From positions 1 to 64,000 of the forward strand of contig JAEEQW010000010.1 in NCBI GenBank assembly GCA_016285515.1: DNA of 64,000 nt. Reading direction: 5' to 3'. Positions 1 to 9,133 of this stretch are shown here, one piece after another (the first letter of the stretch is position 1; every line of letters begins with the position of its first letter). The notes under the pieces are model-generated. The model was given only the letters and a program-made list of their open reading frames with translations. It did not search any database and was not told the origin of the DNA. This DNA comes from Bacteroidales bacterium (GTDB taxonomy: Bacteria > Bacteroidota > Bacteroidia > Bacteroidales > BM520). The position numbers and the translations under genes were made by a program.

Positions 1-147
1 CGAGTCAATCTCCTCTAAAGCCTCGAGCGCGGCAGTCCCACTCTGAGAGGGGGTGCCCGTCCGGGCGGAGGAGCCAGGAGAATCTCCACACTTCACCATC
101 ACTGCAAGCAGAAGCCCCAAACCTAATATGTGATTCAAGCATTTCAT
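1..147 (-). CDS. Lipoprotein-like secreted protein, N-terminus only (runs off window)
   Basis: From ATG at 147 on the minus strand the frame is open for 49 codons to the window edge. The N-terminus has a short basic start, a hydrophobic stretch (LGLGLLLAVMV) and a Cys at residue 20 followed by a Ser/Pro/Gly/Thr-rich stretch. This resembles a Bacteroidetes lipoprotein signal and linker, although the box (VMVKC) is not canonical. The coding DNA is clearly more GC-rich than the rest of the window. A TAATTTTG promoter-like box lies about 6 bases before the ATG. The mature domain lies outside the window, so the function is unknown. Confidence 0.45.
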   Translation of the reverse strand, partial: MKCLNHILGLGLLLAVMVKCGDSPGSSARTGTPSQSGTAALEALEEIDS

Positions 148-250
148 GCCTGCAAAATTAGTGAAAATCCGTCAAACTCAATCAAAAATCTCCTCCTTTC
201 AAAAGGTTCAGCCGCTATTTGACCCGAGGCTCAAGGAAAAGGTAAACCAA

Positions 251-285
251 AGGGCTGAAACCTGAAACTGGTATCAGCCCTTTTT
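251..285 (+). terminator. Stem-loop with T-run (possible terminator)
   Basis: AGGGCTGA (251-258) is complementary to TCAGCCCT (274-281) and is followed by TTTTT (281-285). The T-run favours plus-strand termination, but the flanking genes are on the minus strand. There it would read as a hairpin followed by only a weak T-rich stretch. It lies between the T9SS-cargo gene and the lipoprotein-like gene. The rest of 148-389 holds no gene that I can see. Confidence 0.5.
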
Positions 286-389
286 CACGACCTCGTCACC
301 TATTATAGATGTATAATAATCCCAAAATTAGCGCATTAAATATTTTGTGTGCCCTATTTTGGGGTACGCAATGACGAAGTCAGGAGAAA

Positions 390-3300
390 TTAGTTCTGCG
401 TTTTTATTATCGACTTGGTAATCACTCCATTCCTACCTGTTATCCTGATTATGTACATTCCTGGTTCAAGCTCTGAGATGTCTATGCTTTCCGAAAGTTC
501 ATTGAACTTATATTGCTTCAGGGTTCTGCCCATGACGTCGATAATCTGACAATGGTATGGAATCATGTCGCTGCCGACTTTTATGTGTAAATATTTATCT
601 GCCGGATTGGGGTATGCAATGAATTGGTTTGTCTTCGAATCTGGAATCCCGACCGGTGTCAGAAAAAGTTTGTCAATTAATGTAAAACCATCAGCAACAA
701 ACAAATCGTAATTGATTGTGTTTCTGCTGAAAAGATAACCCAAAGAGTAATCTGCCCCGGCTCGTCTCAGATAAAAAAACATTTTTTCACTGTCGGTCAT
801 TCCGTCTGTTTCTGCAGTGGTCGGGTCATCTCCATATACTTTGACAAACATCTTTCCATCTGTTGCAGCCACTCCGAAACCGAAGCATCTGCCTGAATTT
901 GAGAATACTACGACTGTGTCACTGGTAAAAATTGAGACTGTGTCTTCCATTGCTACTATATGGTCGATGGGAGTTGGTTTGATTGTTTTGCCATCAAAGA
1001 CTATGTCAGGAGTGGAGTCTATGTTTATAATCTGAATAATGTCGTGTTGTTTTGTGTAATCGAAATTTACGGTATATGGTGCATTGAATCTCGCTTTGTA
1101 TGATTTCCCCGGCAACAGGTCGAAACTTTCAGTAACTCCCGGAACATAGATTTCATTGTTGCCGAAACCTTTTATGATATCAAGTTTGTCGGTATTGCCG
1201 AACAAACTGTCAATGCTCACAGGTTCGTCTGATTTGACTGGAAATGAAGTCCATCCTTCAGGAAAATCTATAAATGTGTTTGAGTTCACTTTTCCTGTAA
1301 AGTTCAGTACAATGCTGCTTGCAGTCTTAATGCTGTACCCTTTTTCGGCATCCCATTGTGTGATAGTGGAAGTGGAAACATCCGTCGGGAAGAAAAATCC
1401 GTCATCATTCATCAATACATATACTTCATCTTCATAATTTTCCAAAAGTGTTTCGAGTTCATTCTGGTAAGGGACTATATAGCTTGAAATTCCAGACCAG
1501 CCTTTCGGTATGATAATCATTTGTGTCACTTTTTCCATGCCTATGAAATCCAACATGGTTACTCCGTCTATGGTGAATGTTTCAGGGCCGGAGGCGTATT
1601 CCACCGCGGCATCATATTCCATTTCTGTGTATGGGTCGTATATTTTCCAGTAGATTTCAGTGCCTTCGGTAAATCCGAGTGTGTCTTGAGTGTCGGGATT
1701 TGCAGCCCATGAGCTCATGCACTGCGAAATGGTGGTGTCCACATACATTGCGCCACAGCAGTAGAAGTTGTCATTTTTGCTGTAAAATGTCCCAATCCAT
1801 GTCCCGTTGCCAATGTCGTCAAGATTCAGTGCAGACTTGGGTATGCAGAAGGTATGACTGTTGTTAGTTATGTTATAAATCCATCCGCTTGGCAGACGCT
1901 TGGCATCGAAATCAATATTCGGCATGTCTTCGTCAATACTGTAGATTTCTCTGTATGCCGGAGTATAGATGTATTGCGGATTTGCAGGCGTGACAGTCCC
2001 TGACCATCCGCTCTCAACATAAATCGTGAATTCTCCGTTCTGGTCTGTCAGTGCCGTCATGTCACCTGGTTGTATCTTAATCAGGATGTTTTCAAGGGCG
2101 GCGTTGTTTTCGGTTATTCTTCCGGTCAGACTGAATGAATTGTCGGGTCTGCTCTGAATAGAGAAATCATCGATATATACTGCATCATTGTTTGCTTTGT
2201 TTTTTACAGAAATCACACAGATTGTTTCCGACTGCCCAAGCTGCATGGTGTATTTCTTCCATGTTGTGACCTTTTTTGCCTGTATGGAAATCGACTGTAT
2301 CAAGGTGTAATCCGAATCGAAAGTTTCGACCTGTAAAACCGGTGCATTGCTTGCAGCTGATTGATTGTTGGGACAATAGTAGTAAAATGTAAGTGATGGT
2401 TGGGTGGTACTGCTTACATCGAATCTCCTTGTGTAAAGATATCCTATCCCGTTGTCCGGTGAGTTGGCACAGTCGTATTTCACTGAACTGCCACCATTGC
2501 GACCTATGGTCGCATCTATTGTCCAACTGTTTGTCTCACCTGCAACGGGATAGGAGAACCAGCAGTCGGGTAGCGAGTTGAAATCTGTTTCGTATGGCAA
2601 CTCTGTAACCGCCTCACATTCAGGAATTACAACAATGTGCTTCTCCTTTGTCAGGGTGATGTTACCATGTTCGTTTTCAACATACAGACTTACATCGAAC
2701 ATACCATTGTTATTATAAGTTACTGTTGGATTGTTCTCCTGCGACGAGGTTATGTTTCCACCTTGGAAGTTCCAAAGAAGATTTGTGAAGTTTACAGATT
2801 TGTTGGTGAAAGCCACGCTGCCGTTAAGTGAGATTATTCTCTCGGTATTTGTGAAATCCGCAATTGGCCGCTGGTTGATATTGGCCGACCCGGGCGAACA
2901 AAATATGGTCAGTGTGTCCTGACCTGATATGATATCCTTGCTTTGTTGTGATTTTTCCCAGTTTGTACCTATCGTATTGTCAACGGTATGGCTCAACAAT
3001 TCGATTGACGGTCCGCCTTTTGACGGAATAGCAGGCCATGGTGCCGAATTGTAATACGTAACGCTGTCTATGACCTGCTGATTGCTGTTGAAAAGAACAA
3101 TGTCTTTGGAGGTGTTGTTTAGAGTCTTTCCTGAATTCCATTGTAATGCACTGATATTAAATAAGCTGTTAATTGTGGTTGAATTTGCCGCGATAACAAG
3201 GTAACCGTCGGGTGCAATGGTTGTCGATTCGGGAAAGGTGAAATTGATGTTGCTGGTTCCCACACTCGGTGATTTGAGCACATAACCCTCAATGTTTATT

Positions 3301-3473
3301 GCTACAGCTGAAGGGTTGTATAACTCTATAAATTCCAACGAATCGTCGCTCGAATTGGGCGGATTGTAGAAAATTTCATTGATAACCAATGAAGTGGACT
3401 GACAAAAAAGATTTGAAACCGATAATGTCATTAACATTATGGCTACTGAAATGAATAATACATTTTTTTTCAT
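390..3473 (-). CDS. Multidomain T9SS-exported surface protein (lamin-tail, PKD, CBM-like, C-terminal sorting domain)
   Basis: A 1027-residue secreted protein. It has a signal peptide (residues 1-24, cleavage probably before Gln25). A lamin-tail domain at about 28-160 begins LVINEIFYNP and has the LEFIELYN motif. A PKD-like domain lies at about 205-285 (LWNFQGG, FDVSLYVEN), then a jelly-roll/MAM-like domain at about 290-440 and a carboxypeptidase-regulatory-like fold at about 448-520. A long middle part is unassigned. The last 75 residues form a type A T9SS sorting domain (AYPNPADKYLHI, then GMYIIRI). By family knowledge such proteins cross the outer membrane through T9SS and are anchored or released at the surface. 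No catalytic domain is recognised, so a binding or adhesive role is inferred. No partner gene is adjacent. Confidence 0.8.
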   Translation of the reverse strand: MKKNVLFISVAIMLMTLSVSNLFCQSTSLVINEIFYNPPNSSDDSLEFIELYNPSAVAINIEGYVLKSPSVGTSNINFTFPESTTIAPDGYLVIAANSTTINSLFNISALQWNSGKTLNNTSKDIVLFNSNQQVIDSVTYYNSAPWPAIPSKGGPSIELLSHTVDNTIGTNWEKSQQSKDIISGQDTLTIFCSPGSANINQRPIADFTNTERIISLNGSVAFTNKSVNFTNLLWNFQGGNITSSQENNPTVTYNNNGMFDVSLYVENEHGNITLTKEKHIVVIPECEAVTELPYETDFNSLPDCWFSYPVAGETNSWTIDATIGRNGGSSVKYDCANSPDNGIGYLYTRRFDVSSTTQPSLTFYYYCPNNQSAASNAPVLQVETFDSDYTLIQSISIQAKKVTTWKKYTMQLGQSETICVISVKNKANNDAVYIDDFSIQSRPDNSFSLTGRITENNAALENILIKIQPGDMTALTDQNGEFTIYVESGWSGTVTPANPQYIYTPAYREIYSIDEDMPNIDFDAKRLPSGWIYNITNNSHTFCIPKSALNLDDIGNGTWIGTFYSKNDNFYCCGAMYVDTTISQCMSSWAANPDTQDTLGFTEGTEIYWKIYDPYTEMEYDAAVEYASGPETFTIDGVTMLDFIGMEKVTQMIIIPKGWSGISSYIVPYQNELETLLENYEDEVYVLMNDDGFFFPTDVSTSTITQWDAEKGYSIKTASSIVLNFTGKVNSNTFIDFPEGWTSFPVKSDEPVSIDSLFGNTDKLDIIKGFGNNEIYVPGVTESFDLLPGKSYKARFNAPYTVNFDYTKQHDIIQIINIDSTPDIVFDGKTIKPTPIDHIVAMEDTVSIFTSDTVVVFSNSGRCFGFGVAATDGKMFVKVYGDDPTTAETDGMTDSEKMFFYLRRAGADYSLGYLFSRNTINYDLFVADGFTLIDKLFLTPVGIPDSKTNQFIAYPNPADKYLHIKVGSDMIPYHCQIIDVMGRTLKQYKFNELSESIDISELEPGMYIIRITGRNGVITKSIIKTQN

Positions 3474-3632
3474 AATAAACAGTTTTTAAGTTGGAATACA
3501 TAATATCTGCCTTGTCGGCTTTAATATATATTGCAGAAAAACTGTTTTTGTTACCGTTTTTTTGGGGAAAATACAAAAAAAATTCCGTTGGATGAACGGA
3601 AACTGTTTTTGTATTAATTTGTGTACCTGTAG

Positions 3633-3716
3633 TGCCCGAAACAAGAATCGAACTTGCACTCCCTTGCGAGAACTAGTCCCTGAAACTAGCGCGTCTACCA
3701 ATTCCGCCATCCGGGC
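3633..3716 (-). tRNA. tRNA-Leu (anticodon CAG)
   Basis: On the minus strand the 5' GCCCGGA acceptor arm pairs with TTCGGGC at the 3' end, followed by an A discriminator. The D-arm has GGTAGACGC, the anticodon stem CTAGT/ACTAG encloses TTCAGGG (anticodon CAG), a class II variable arm is present, and the T-arm has GTTCGATTC. No CCA is encoded. The length is about 84 nt. It lies 31 bp downstream of a second tRNA-Leu and is probably co-transcribed with it. Confidence 0.95.
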
Positions 3717-3747
3717 AAATTGTTTTTCAGGCTTTTTAGAATTATTG

Positions 3748-3831
3748 TGCCCAGGACAAGAGTCGAACTTGCACGCCCGAACGAGCACCACCCCCTCAAA
3801 GTGGCGTGTCTACCAATTTCACCACCTGGGC
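3748..3831 (-). tRNA. tRNA-Leu (anticodon GAG)
   Basis: The minus-strand acceptor GCCCAGG pairs with CCTGGGC, with an A discriminator. The anticodon stem CCACT/GGTGG encloses TTGAGGG (anticodon GAG). There is a long class II variable arm and the T-loop GTTCGACTC. No CCA is encoded. It is the first gene of a two-tRNA unit with the tRNA-Leu(CAG) downstream. Confidence 0.95.
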
Positions 3832-3854
3832 AATAATCTTTTTCAAAGCGGTTG

Positions 3855-3862
3855 CAAAAGTA
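3855..3862 (-). promoter_or_regulatory. -7 box for the tRNA-Leu pair
   Basis: TACTTTTG on the minus strand, 23 bp before the first tRNA-Leu, matches the Bacteroidetes -7 consensus TAnnTTTG. I see no convincing -33 TTTG at the right spacing. Confidence 0.6.
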
Positions 3863-3903
3863 ATACTTTATTTTGAATTGATGATTATTTTTTTGAAAAT
3901 TTT

Positions 3904-3937
3904 TTTGATTATCTTCACGGGATTTCTATTACCTTTG
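3904..3937 (+). promoter_or_regulatory. Promoter of the coaX-nnr-glycerate kinase unit
   Basis: TTTG (3904-3907) and TACCTTTG (3930-3937) form a Bacteroidetes -33/-7 pair with a slightly long 22-bp spacer. The coaX ATG follows 23 bases after the -7 box. Confidence 0.6.
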
Positions 3938-3959
3938 TATCTCTGAAATTTATAAAGTT

Positions 3960-4730
3960 ATGTTATTAATATTAGACATCGGAAACAGCAATATTGTCGG
4001 TTGCATTTATCAGCCGGCCACTGCTGAGCAACCTGAAAATTATCTTGAAGTGATGAGAGTGAAAACAGCCGATAAGTTAACATATACCGACTGTCTCATT
4101 GATATGAACTATAATCTCAGCGAGTATTTTGATAAGGTGTCAACGATAGTTCTCAGCTCTGTCGTTCCAAATCTGAACGGATTCTATATCCAGTTGTGCC
4201 ATGAACTTTTCAATAAAGAGCCATATATCATCAACTATAAACTTTACAACAGGCTTCCGCTCAGTATCCCTCAGCCGCATATCATCGGCTCAGACCTCGT
4301 GGCCAATGCCATAGCGGGATATGACAAAGCTCCTGATGGCTGTATTATAGTTGATTTCGGTACGGTCTTGACTTTTACGACAGTCTCTGACAAGGCAATA
4401 AAAGGTGTGACTTTCGTTCCTGGAGTCAGAACAGCCATCGATGTATTGTTTGAAAAGACTGCACAACTTCCAAAAATAAAGATTAATCCTCCTTCATCAG
4501 TCATAGGCCAAAATACTTGTGCTGCTGTAAACAGCGGTGTGTTCTACGGTTACGGCGGTCTGGTTGACAGGATTGTTGAAAAAATTAATGAAGAAGTGGG
4601 CTCGGATTTGAAACTGTTTGCCACAGGAGGAATGGGAGCTTTGATTTTACCTTACTGCAAAACCAAGTTCGACTATGACATTCATTTGACCGTTTCCGGC
4701 ATGAGGAAGATTTACGACCTGACAAAATAA
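3960..4730 (+). CDS. coaX: Type III pantothenate kinase
   Basis: A cytosolic kinase that phosphorylates pantothenate in the first step of coenzyme A synthesis. The 256-residue length is normal for the family. The ASKHA-fold signatures are present: the phosphate-1 loop DIGNSN at residues 6-11 and VDFGT at 131-135. The family's G-x-DR motif appears as GSDL (110-113), with Leu where Arg is usual. FATGGMG near 220-226 is the C-terminal nucleotide loop. The gene starts a tight unit with nnr (6-bp gap) and glycerate kinase. In many Bacteroidales coaX sits beside the OMP-TPR-lptC block, which here lies 38 kb away. Confidence 0.93.
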   Translation: MLLILDIGNSNIVGCIYQPATAEQPENYLEVMRVKTADKLTYTDCLIDMNYNLSEYFDKVSTIVLSSVVPNLNGFYIQLCHELFNKEPYIINYKLYNRLPLSIPQPHIIGSDLVANAIAGYDKAPDGCIIVDFGTVLTFTTVSDKAIKGVTFVPGVRTAIDVLFEKTAQLPKIKINPPSSVIGQNTCAAVNSGVFYGYGGLVDRIVEKINEEVGSDLKLFATGGMGALILPYCKTKFDYDIHLTVSGMRKIYDLTK

Positions 4731-4736
4731 TTTGCT

Positions 4737-6236
4737 ATGAAAATTCTGTCCGTTCCTCAAATACGTGAAGCCGAGCGCTATACCATTGAACATGAGCCTA
4801 TCTCAAGTTTGGACCTCATGGAAAGAGCTGCCTCTGCCGCATTCGAACATCTGAAAACCAAATATTCCGAAACTGAGAGTTTCTACATATTCTGCGGAAT
4901 CGGAAACAACGGCGGAGATGGTTTCGTAATCGCACGTATGCTCCTTCAGAACGGCTTCGACGTCAAGGTGTTCTGGCTTTGTTTTACTGAAAATGTCTCG
5001 CCTGACTGCCGCACTAATTATGAACGCCTCATACGCATCGATGATTCTGTGGTTACAATTCTGTCTGTTGATGATGCGGCAATTATCGCTGAAGATAATT
5101 TTATGTTCCCCGATGCGGAGACAGATTGCATCATTATTGATGCCATCTTCGGCTCAGGACTTTCAAGGCCTGTCTCAGAGGAATATGCTCCTGTTTTCGA
5201 GCTGATAAACAACAGTCATCACAGAATCATATCAATTGATATGCCTTCTGGCCTCTTTGGCGATATTTCTTCCGATGAGAACACACCTATTATTAAAGCT
5301 GATGAAACTCTTACTTTCCAGATACCAAGATTGTCGTTCTTTTTCCCCGACAATTATCAGTACGTTGGCGATTTCATCACTTTCAACATAGGATTGGATA
5401 AGGGTTATATCGATAATGCTAATACTGATAATCTATTGATTAACAATAGAATGTATAATGCAATCAGGAAACCGAGAAAAAAATTCGACCATAAGGGAAA
5501 GTTCGGTCATGCTTTGTTGATTGCTGGCAGTTATGATAAATGTGGGGCTGCAATACTTGCTGCAAAGGGATGTATGCGCAGTGGTGTGGGGTTGCTCACG
5601 GTTGATGTCCCGAAATCCTGCCAGATCGCTTTGAACATTTCCTTGCCGGAGGCAATGTGTGATTCTTTGGATAATCCGGATTTGGATTTCAACAAATTTA
5701 CATCTATAGGAATCGGACCTGGAATCGGCACTAACGAATATGCTCTCAACAAATTCGAGATGCTGCTCTCAAAATGTGATGAAAACACGAAACTGGTAAT
5801 CGATGCCGACGGACTGAATATGCTTTCCCAGAACAAAATGCTTTTCGACCTTTTACCTGAGAATACCATCCTTACGCCCCATCCTAAGGAATTTGCAAGA
5901 CTTTTCGGCGAGTATCCAAATGATTATGAGCGCATTATAGCCCAAAAGGAGTTGTCGGCAAAATATAATGTCATTATAGTATATAAGACAGCGCATACCT
6001 CTATCAGTATGCCCGACGGCAGAATGTATTTCAATTCTACGGGAAATCCCGGAATGGCAACTGCAGGCAGCGGAGACGTGTTGACAGGTATGATTACGGG
6101 ACTTCTATCCCGCGGATATCCTCCTGAGGATGCAGCAATTCTTGGAGTTTATCTGCATGGACTTGCAGGTGATAAGGCTTCGATAGTCGTAGGTCAGGAA
6201 TCGCTTATAGCTTCCGATATTGTAAGTTACCTGTAA
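4737..6236 (+). CDS. nnr: Bifunctional NAD(P)HX epimerase / ADP-dependent NAD(P)HX dehydratase
   Basis: A metabolite-repair enzyme. The N-terminal YjeF_N half (about 1-215) epimerises S/R-NAD(P)HX. The C-terminal ribokinase-like half (about 235-499) dehydrates it back to NAD(P)H using ADP. Visible signatures are the epimerase loop NNGGDG (57-62) and the dehydratase motif GNPGMATAGSGD (about 436-447). The 499-residue length is as expected for the fused form. It follows coaX by 6 bp and precedes glycerate kinase by 8 bp, so the three genes are probably co-transcribed. This is a housekeeping gene and nothing odd was seen. Confidence 0.95.
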   Translation: MKILSVPQIREAERYTIEHEPISSLDLMERAASAAFEHLKTKYSETESFYIFCGIGNNGGDGFVIARMLLQNGFDVKVFWLCFTENVSPDCRTNYERLIRIDDSVVTILSVDDAAIIAEDNFMFPDAETDCIIIDAIFGSGLSRPVSEEYAPVFELINNSHHRIISIDMPSGLFGDISSDENTPIIKADETLTFQIPRLSFFFPDNYQYVGDFITFNIGLDKGYIDNANTDNLLINNRMYNAIRKPRKKFDHKGKFGHALLIAGSYDKCGAAILAAKGCMRSGVGLLTVDVPKSCQIALNISLPEAMCDSLDNPDLDFNKFTSIGIGPGIGTNEYALNKFEMLLSKCDENTKLVIDADGLNMLSQNKMLFDLLPENTILTPHPKEFARLFGEYPNDYERIIAQKELSAKYNVIIVYKTAHTSISMPDGRMYFNSTGNPGMATAGSGDVLTGMITGLLSRGYPPEDAAILGVYLHGLAGDKASIVVGQESLIASDIVSYL

Positions 6237-6244
6237 TCTGTCGA

Positions 6245-7384
6245 ATGAAAATAGTTGTCGTTTCTGATTCATTCAAGGGATGCGCTTCAAGCAGGGAAAT
6301 CAATGATTTGATTGAGGAAGGTGTCAGACGTGCCATTCCTGATTCAGAAGTGGTAAAAATACCTGTTGCAGATGGCGGGGAAGGTACAGTCGATGCCTTG
6401 ATGTCTAATACTGGTGACACACGTTGTTATTTTGATGTCAGAAATCCAATGGGTGATCCAGTGACAGCTGAAGTTGGAGTCATCAATGATGATGCCGCCG
6501 TTGTGGAAATGGCTTCTGCATCTGGACTTGTCTTGGTTACTCCTGACGTTCGCAATCCCTTGATTGCAAATACTTTCGGTACTGGTCAACTGATACTTCA
6601 TGCAATGGATGTTTTGTGCCAGCATCAATCTGAATCCCGGAAAAAATTGTTCGTGGGGCTTGGCGGAAGTGCCACCAATGACTGTGGTATGGGTATGGCA
6701 AGCGCGTTGGGGTACGTTTTCATTGATAAAAATGGAAATGTTCTTCCCCCTTTCCCTTATAATATGATAAAGGTATCATCTATCGACTGCTCGCATGTCA
6801 GTAATAAATTGTTGGATTGTGATATCATCGGAATCTGCGATGTGCGAAATCCGCTTTACGGTACGCAAGGAGCGACAGTTGTTTTCGGGCGGCAGAAAGG
6901 TGTGACGGAAGATACCTGTGCTATGCTTGATGATGGACTGAAAAATATGTCTGAGGTCATTCATTCCCAGTTAGGAAAAGATGTGGCAGATATTCCGGGT
7001 GCTGGTGCGGCCGGTGGCTTGGGTGCCGGTCTGATGGCTTTCTGCAATGCAACTTTACAAAGCGGAATTGAGACGGTTCTTGATATGTCGAATTTTGATG
7101 AGATAATAAAAGATGCCGACTTGGTAATAACCGGCGAAGGGTGCATTGACAGCCAGTCGATATATGGCAAGGTGCCTGTGGGCGTGGCTAAACGTTCTAA
7201 AAAACATAATGTTCCTGTATTTGCAGTTGTCGGACAGATGAAGTGCAGCGCTGATGAACTGAAACCGTTTGGAATTGATGCCGTAGTCAGTACAGTTGGC
7301 CCTTCTGTCTTGCCAGAGGAGTCAATTGCAGAGTTTGGAAATTTGATACCCAATGTGGTAAGTCGGTATCTCTCTTGTAGGTGA
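6245..7384 (+). CDS. glxK: Glycerate kinase (GarK/GlxK family)
   Basis: A 379-residue protein of the glycerate kinase 1 family (PF02595). It phosphorylates D-glycerate for entry into glycolysis. The start MKIVVVSDSFKGCASS is the family's N-terminal signature. Other conserved stretches are VADGGEGTVDAL, FVGLGGSATNDCGMGMA and PGAGAAGGLGAGL. It is the last gene of the coaX-nnr unit. The exact product (2- or 3-phosphoglycerate) cannot be read from the sequence. Confidence 0.92.
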   Translation: MKIVVVSDSFKGCASSREINDLIEEGVRRAIPDSEVVKIPVADGGEGTVDALMSNTGDTRCYFDVRNPMGDPVTAEVGVINDDAAVVEMASASGLVLVTPDVRNPLIANTFGTGQLILHAMDVLCQHQSESRKKLFVGLGGSATNDCGMGMASALGYVFIDKNGNVLPPFPYNMIKVSSIDCSHVSNKLLDCDIIGICDVRNPLYGTQGATVVFGRQKGVTEDTCAMLDDGLKNMSEVIHSQLGKDVADIPGAGAAGGLGAGLMAFCNATLQSGIETVLDMSNFDEIIKDADLVITGEGCIDSQSIYGKVPVGVAKRSKKHNVPVFAVVGQMKCSADELKPFGIDAVVSTVGPSVLPEESIAEFGNLIPNVVSRYLSCR

Positions 7385-7400
7385 TTTTTTTGATTTTTGT

Positions 7401-7408
7401 TACTTTTG
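7401..7408 (+). promoter_or_regulatory. -7 box upstream of the C69 dipeptidase
   Basis: TACTTTTG lies 55 bp before the dipeptidase ATG and follows a T-rich tract that could help end the preceding operon. A CTTG near 7374-7377 is a possible -33 element with a 23-bp spacer. Confidence 0.55.
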
Positions 7409-7462
7409 CAGAAGATTCAAATAGCATATTGTTAATTGTAAACCACTAAATATTAAGTGAAT

Positions 7463-9064
7463 ATGAAGAGAAAACTTTTTTTGATACAATGTTTGATAAT
7501 GTTGTCCGCCATGAATGCGGTATCTCAGGAAGAATACCTTGAAGGACAAAGTTGTACATCAATAATGGTCGGATGTAAAGCATCAACTGATGGCTCGGTA
7601 ATCACATCCCATACTTGCGATGGATATTATCGTACTTGGGTGACATGGGAACCTGCTGCCGACCATGAAGAGGGAACCATGCATAAGGTTTATAAGGGAA
7701 CTATGCATACAGAGACTCCTGCAAGCATGGAGAAAGTTGAACTTGCCGGCGAAATACCGGAAGTGGCACACACATACTCTTACCTTAACACTGCATATCC
7801 GTGTTTGAATGAAAAACAACTTGCAATTGGCGAAAGCACATTTTCGGGTCCGGATACATTGGTAAACAAAAAAGGTATGTTCTATATTGAAGAACTTGAA
7901 AGAATAGTTCTGCAACGTTGTGATAATGCGCGTGATGCCATCAGGATGATAGGAGAGTTAGTCAAGCAGTACGGATATGGTGACGGCGGAGAATGTCTTA
8001 CAATTGCTGACACTAAGGAAGTATGGGAATTTGAGATAATGGGTGAAGGACCGGAAACGATAGGTGGAATTTGGGTGGCTCAGCGTGTACCTGACGATGA
8101 GGTGGCAGTTAACGGGAATATAGCACGCATCGGCAAGCTGGACAGAAAGAACAAAAACTATTTCATGTGTTCCGACAATATTGAAGCTGTTGCAAAAAAA
8201 TACGGATTGTGGGATGGCAAAGGTGATTTTATTTGGTGGAAGGTGTTTTCCACCGGCTATGGCGATGGCAAAAATCATCGTGAACGTGAATGGTACATAT
8301 TCAATGAACTTGCTCCATCGTTGAATCTTTCAATTGATGCTGAGGAACTTCCATTCTCAGTAAAACCTGAGAAGAAAGTTGACGTAAGAGATGTCATGGA
8401 ACTCTTTAGGGCAAATTATGAAGGATGTGAACTGGACGTTACGCAGAATCTTCTTTATGAGAAGAAGGTTAAAGATGAAAATGGCAATATTGTAATCGAC
8501 ACCGTTGTGAACCCATACGCCAATCCATGGATGAATTCGACTAGGATATCCATGTACAACTACCTGAAACCAGAAAGTGTGAAGTTCTATCGTGGCGTTG
8601 CAATGTCGTGGTGCGCATATTCAACAGTAATCCAGTGCCGCGGATGGATGCCGGATGAAATCGGCGGTATATGTTGGTTCTCAGTAGAAAACCCGGGTGA
8701 AAGTCCTCGTATTCCAATATATTCAGGCTCGACAAAGTTGCCGGCAGGTTTTGATATGTGTGGTAATGTAAGGTATAACGATGATGCTGTCTTATGGCAT
8801 TATCGCAAGGCCAATAAACTTGCCCAGGTCTGCTGGGGTAGAACCAAGAGTATATTGCTAAAGAATGTAATGCGTTATGAGGATAAGGCTTTTGCCGAAC
8901 TTCCTGTTTTGGAGGAACAAGTAGCCGAATTGCTGAAAGAGGGGAAGAAGGACGAAGCTGTAAACATGCTGAATAATTACACTTCGGATTTTGCCGGTGC
9001 AACACGTCAGACATGGCAGGAAATGGAACGCAAATTCTGGGAGATGTTTTGGACAGGGTTCTAA
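7463..9064 (+). CDS. Secreted C69-family dipeptidase
   Basis: An Ntn-hydrolase peptidase of family C69 (PF03577), exported to the periplasm and likely to cleave dipeptides. I take ATG at 7463 rather than the in-frame GTG two codons upstream, because a normal lysine-rich signal peptide begins there. Signal cleavage is predicted before Gln22. The catalytic Cys follows in EGQSCTSIMVG (Cys31); in this family a short propeptide is removed to expose it. KASTDGS follows as in the family. WVAQRVPDDEVAVNGN and FRANYEGCELD are further C69 signatures. It is monocistronic with a hairpin at 9095-9128 after the stop. Confidence 0.9.
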   Translation: MKRKLFLIQCLIMLSAMNAVSQEEYLEGQSCTSIMVGCKASTDGSVITSHTCDGYYRTWVTWEPAADHEEGTMHKVYKGTMHTETPASMEKVELAGEIPEVAHTYSYLNTAYPCLNEKQLAIGESTFSGPDTLVNKKGMFYIEELERIVLQRCDNARDAIRMIGELVKQYGYGDGGECLTIADTKEVWEFEIMGEGPETIGGIWVAQRVPDDEVAVNGNIARIGKLDRKNKNYFMCSDNIEAVAKKYGLWDGKGDFIWWKVFSTGYGDGKNHREREWYIFNELAPSLNLSIDAEELPFSVKPEKKVDVRDVMELFRANYEGCELDVTQNLLYEKKVKDENGNIVIDTVVNPYANPWMNSTRISMYNYLKPESVKFYRGVAMSWCAYSTVIQCRGWMPDEIGGICWFSVENPGESPRIPIYSGSTKLPAGFDMCGNVRYNDDAVLWHYRKANKLAQVCWGRTKSILLKNVMRYEDKAFAELPVLEEQVAELLKEGKKDEAVNMLNNYTSDFAGATRQTWQEMERKFWEMFWTGF

Positions 9065-9094
9065 TCGGCAAGCAATTAAACCGTATTATGTCGG

Positions 9095-9128
9095 ACATCT
9101 TCCGGGATGATTTAATGCCGGAAGATGT
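9095..9128. terminator. Bidirectional terminator hairpin between convergent genes
   Basis: ACATCTTCCGG (9095-9105) and CCGGAAGATGT (9118-9128) form a perfect 11-bp stem with a 12-nt loop. It lies midway between the stops of the dipeptidase (+) and cysteate synthase (-). There is no strong T-run. Confidence 0.65.
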
Positions 9129-9133
9129 GTGAT

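Noticed and set aside
3486-3876. Open frames on both strands over the tRNA-Leu pair
   Set aside because: They are translations of tRNA sequence and have no protein-like features.
8541-9098. A 185-residue antisense open frame at the end of the dipeptidase
   Set aside because: It overlaps the conserved C69 coding region and runs through the terminator hairpin.
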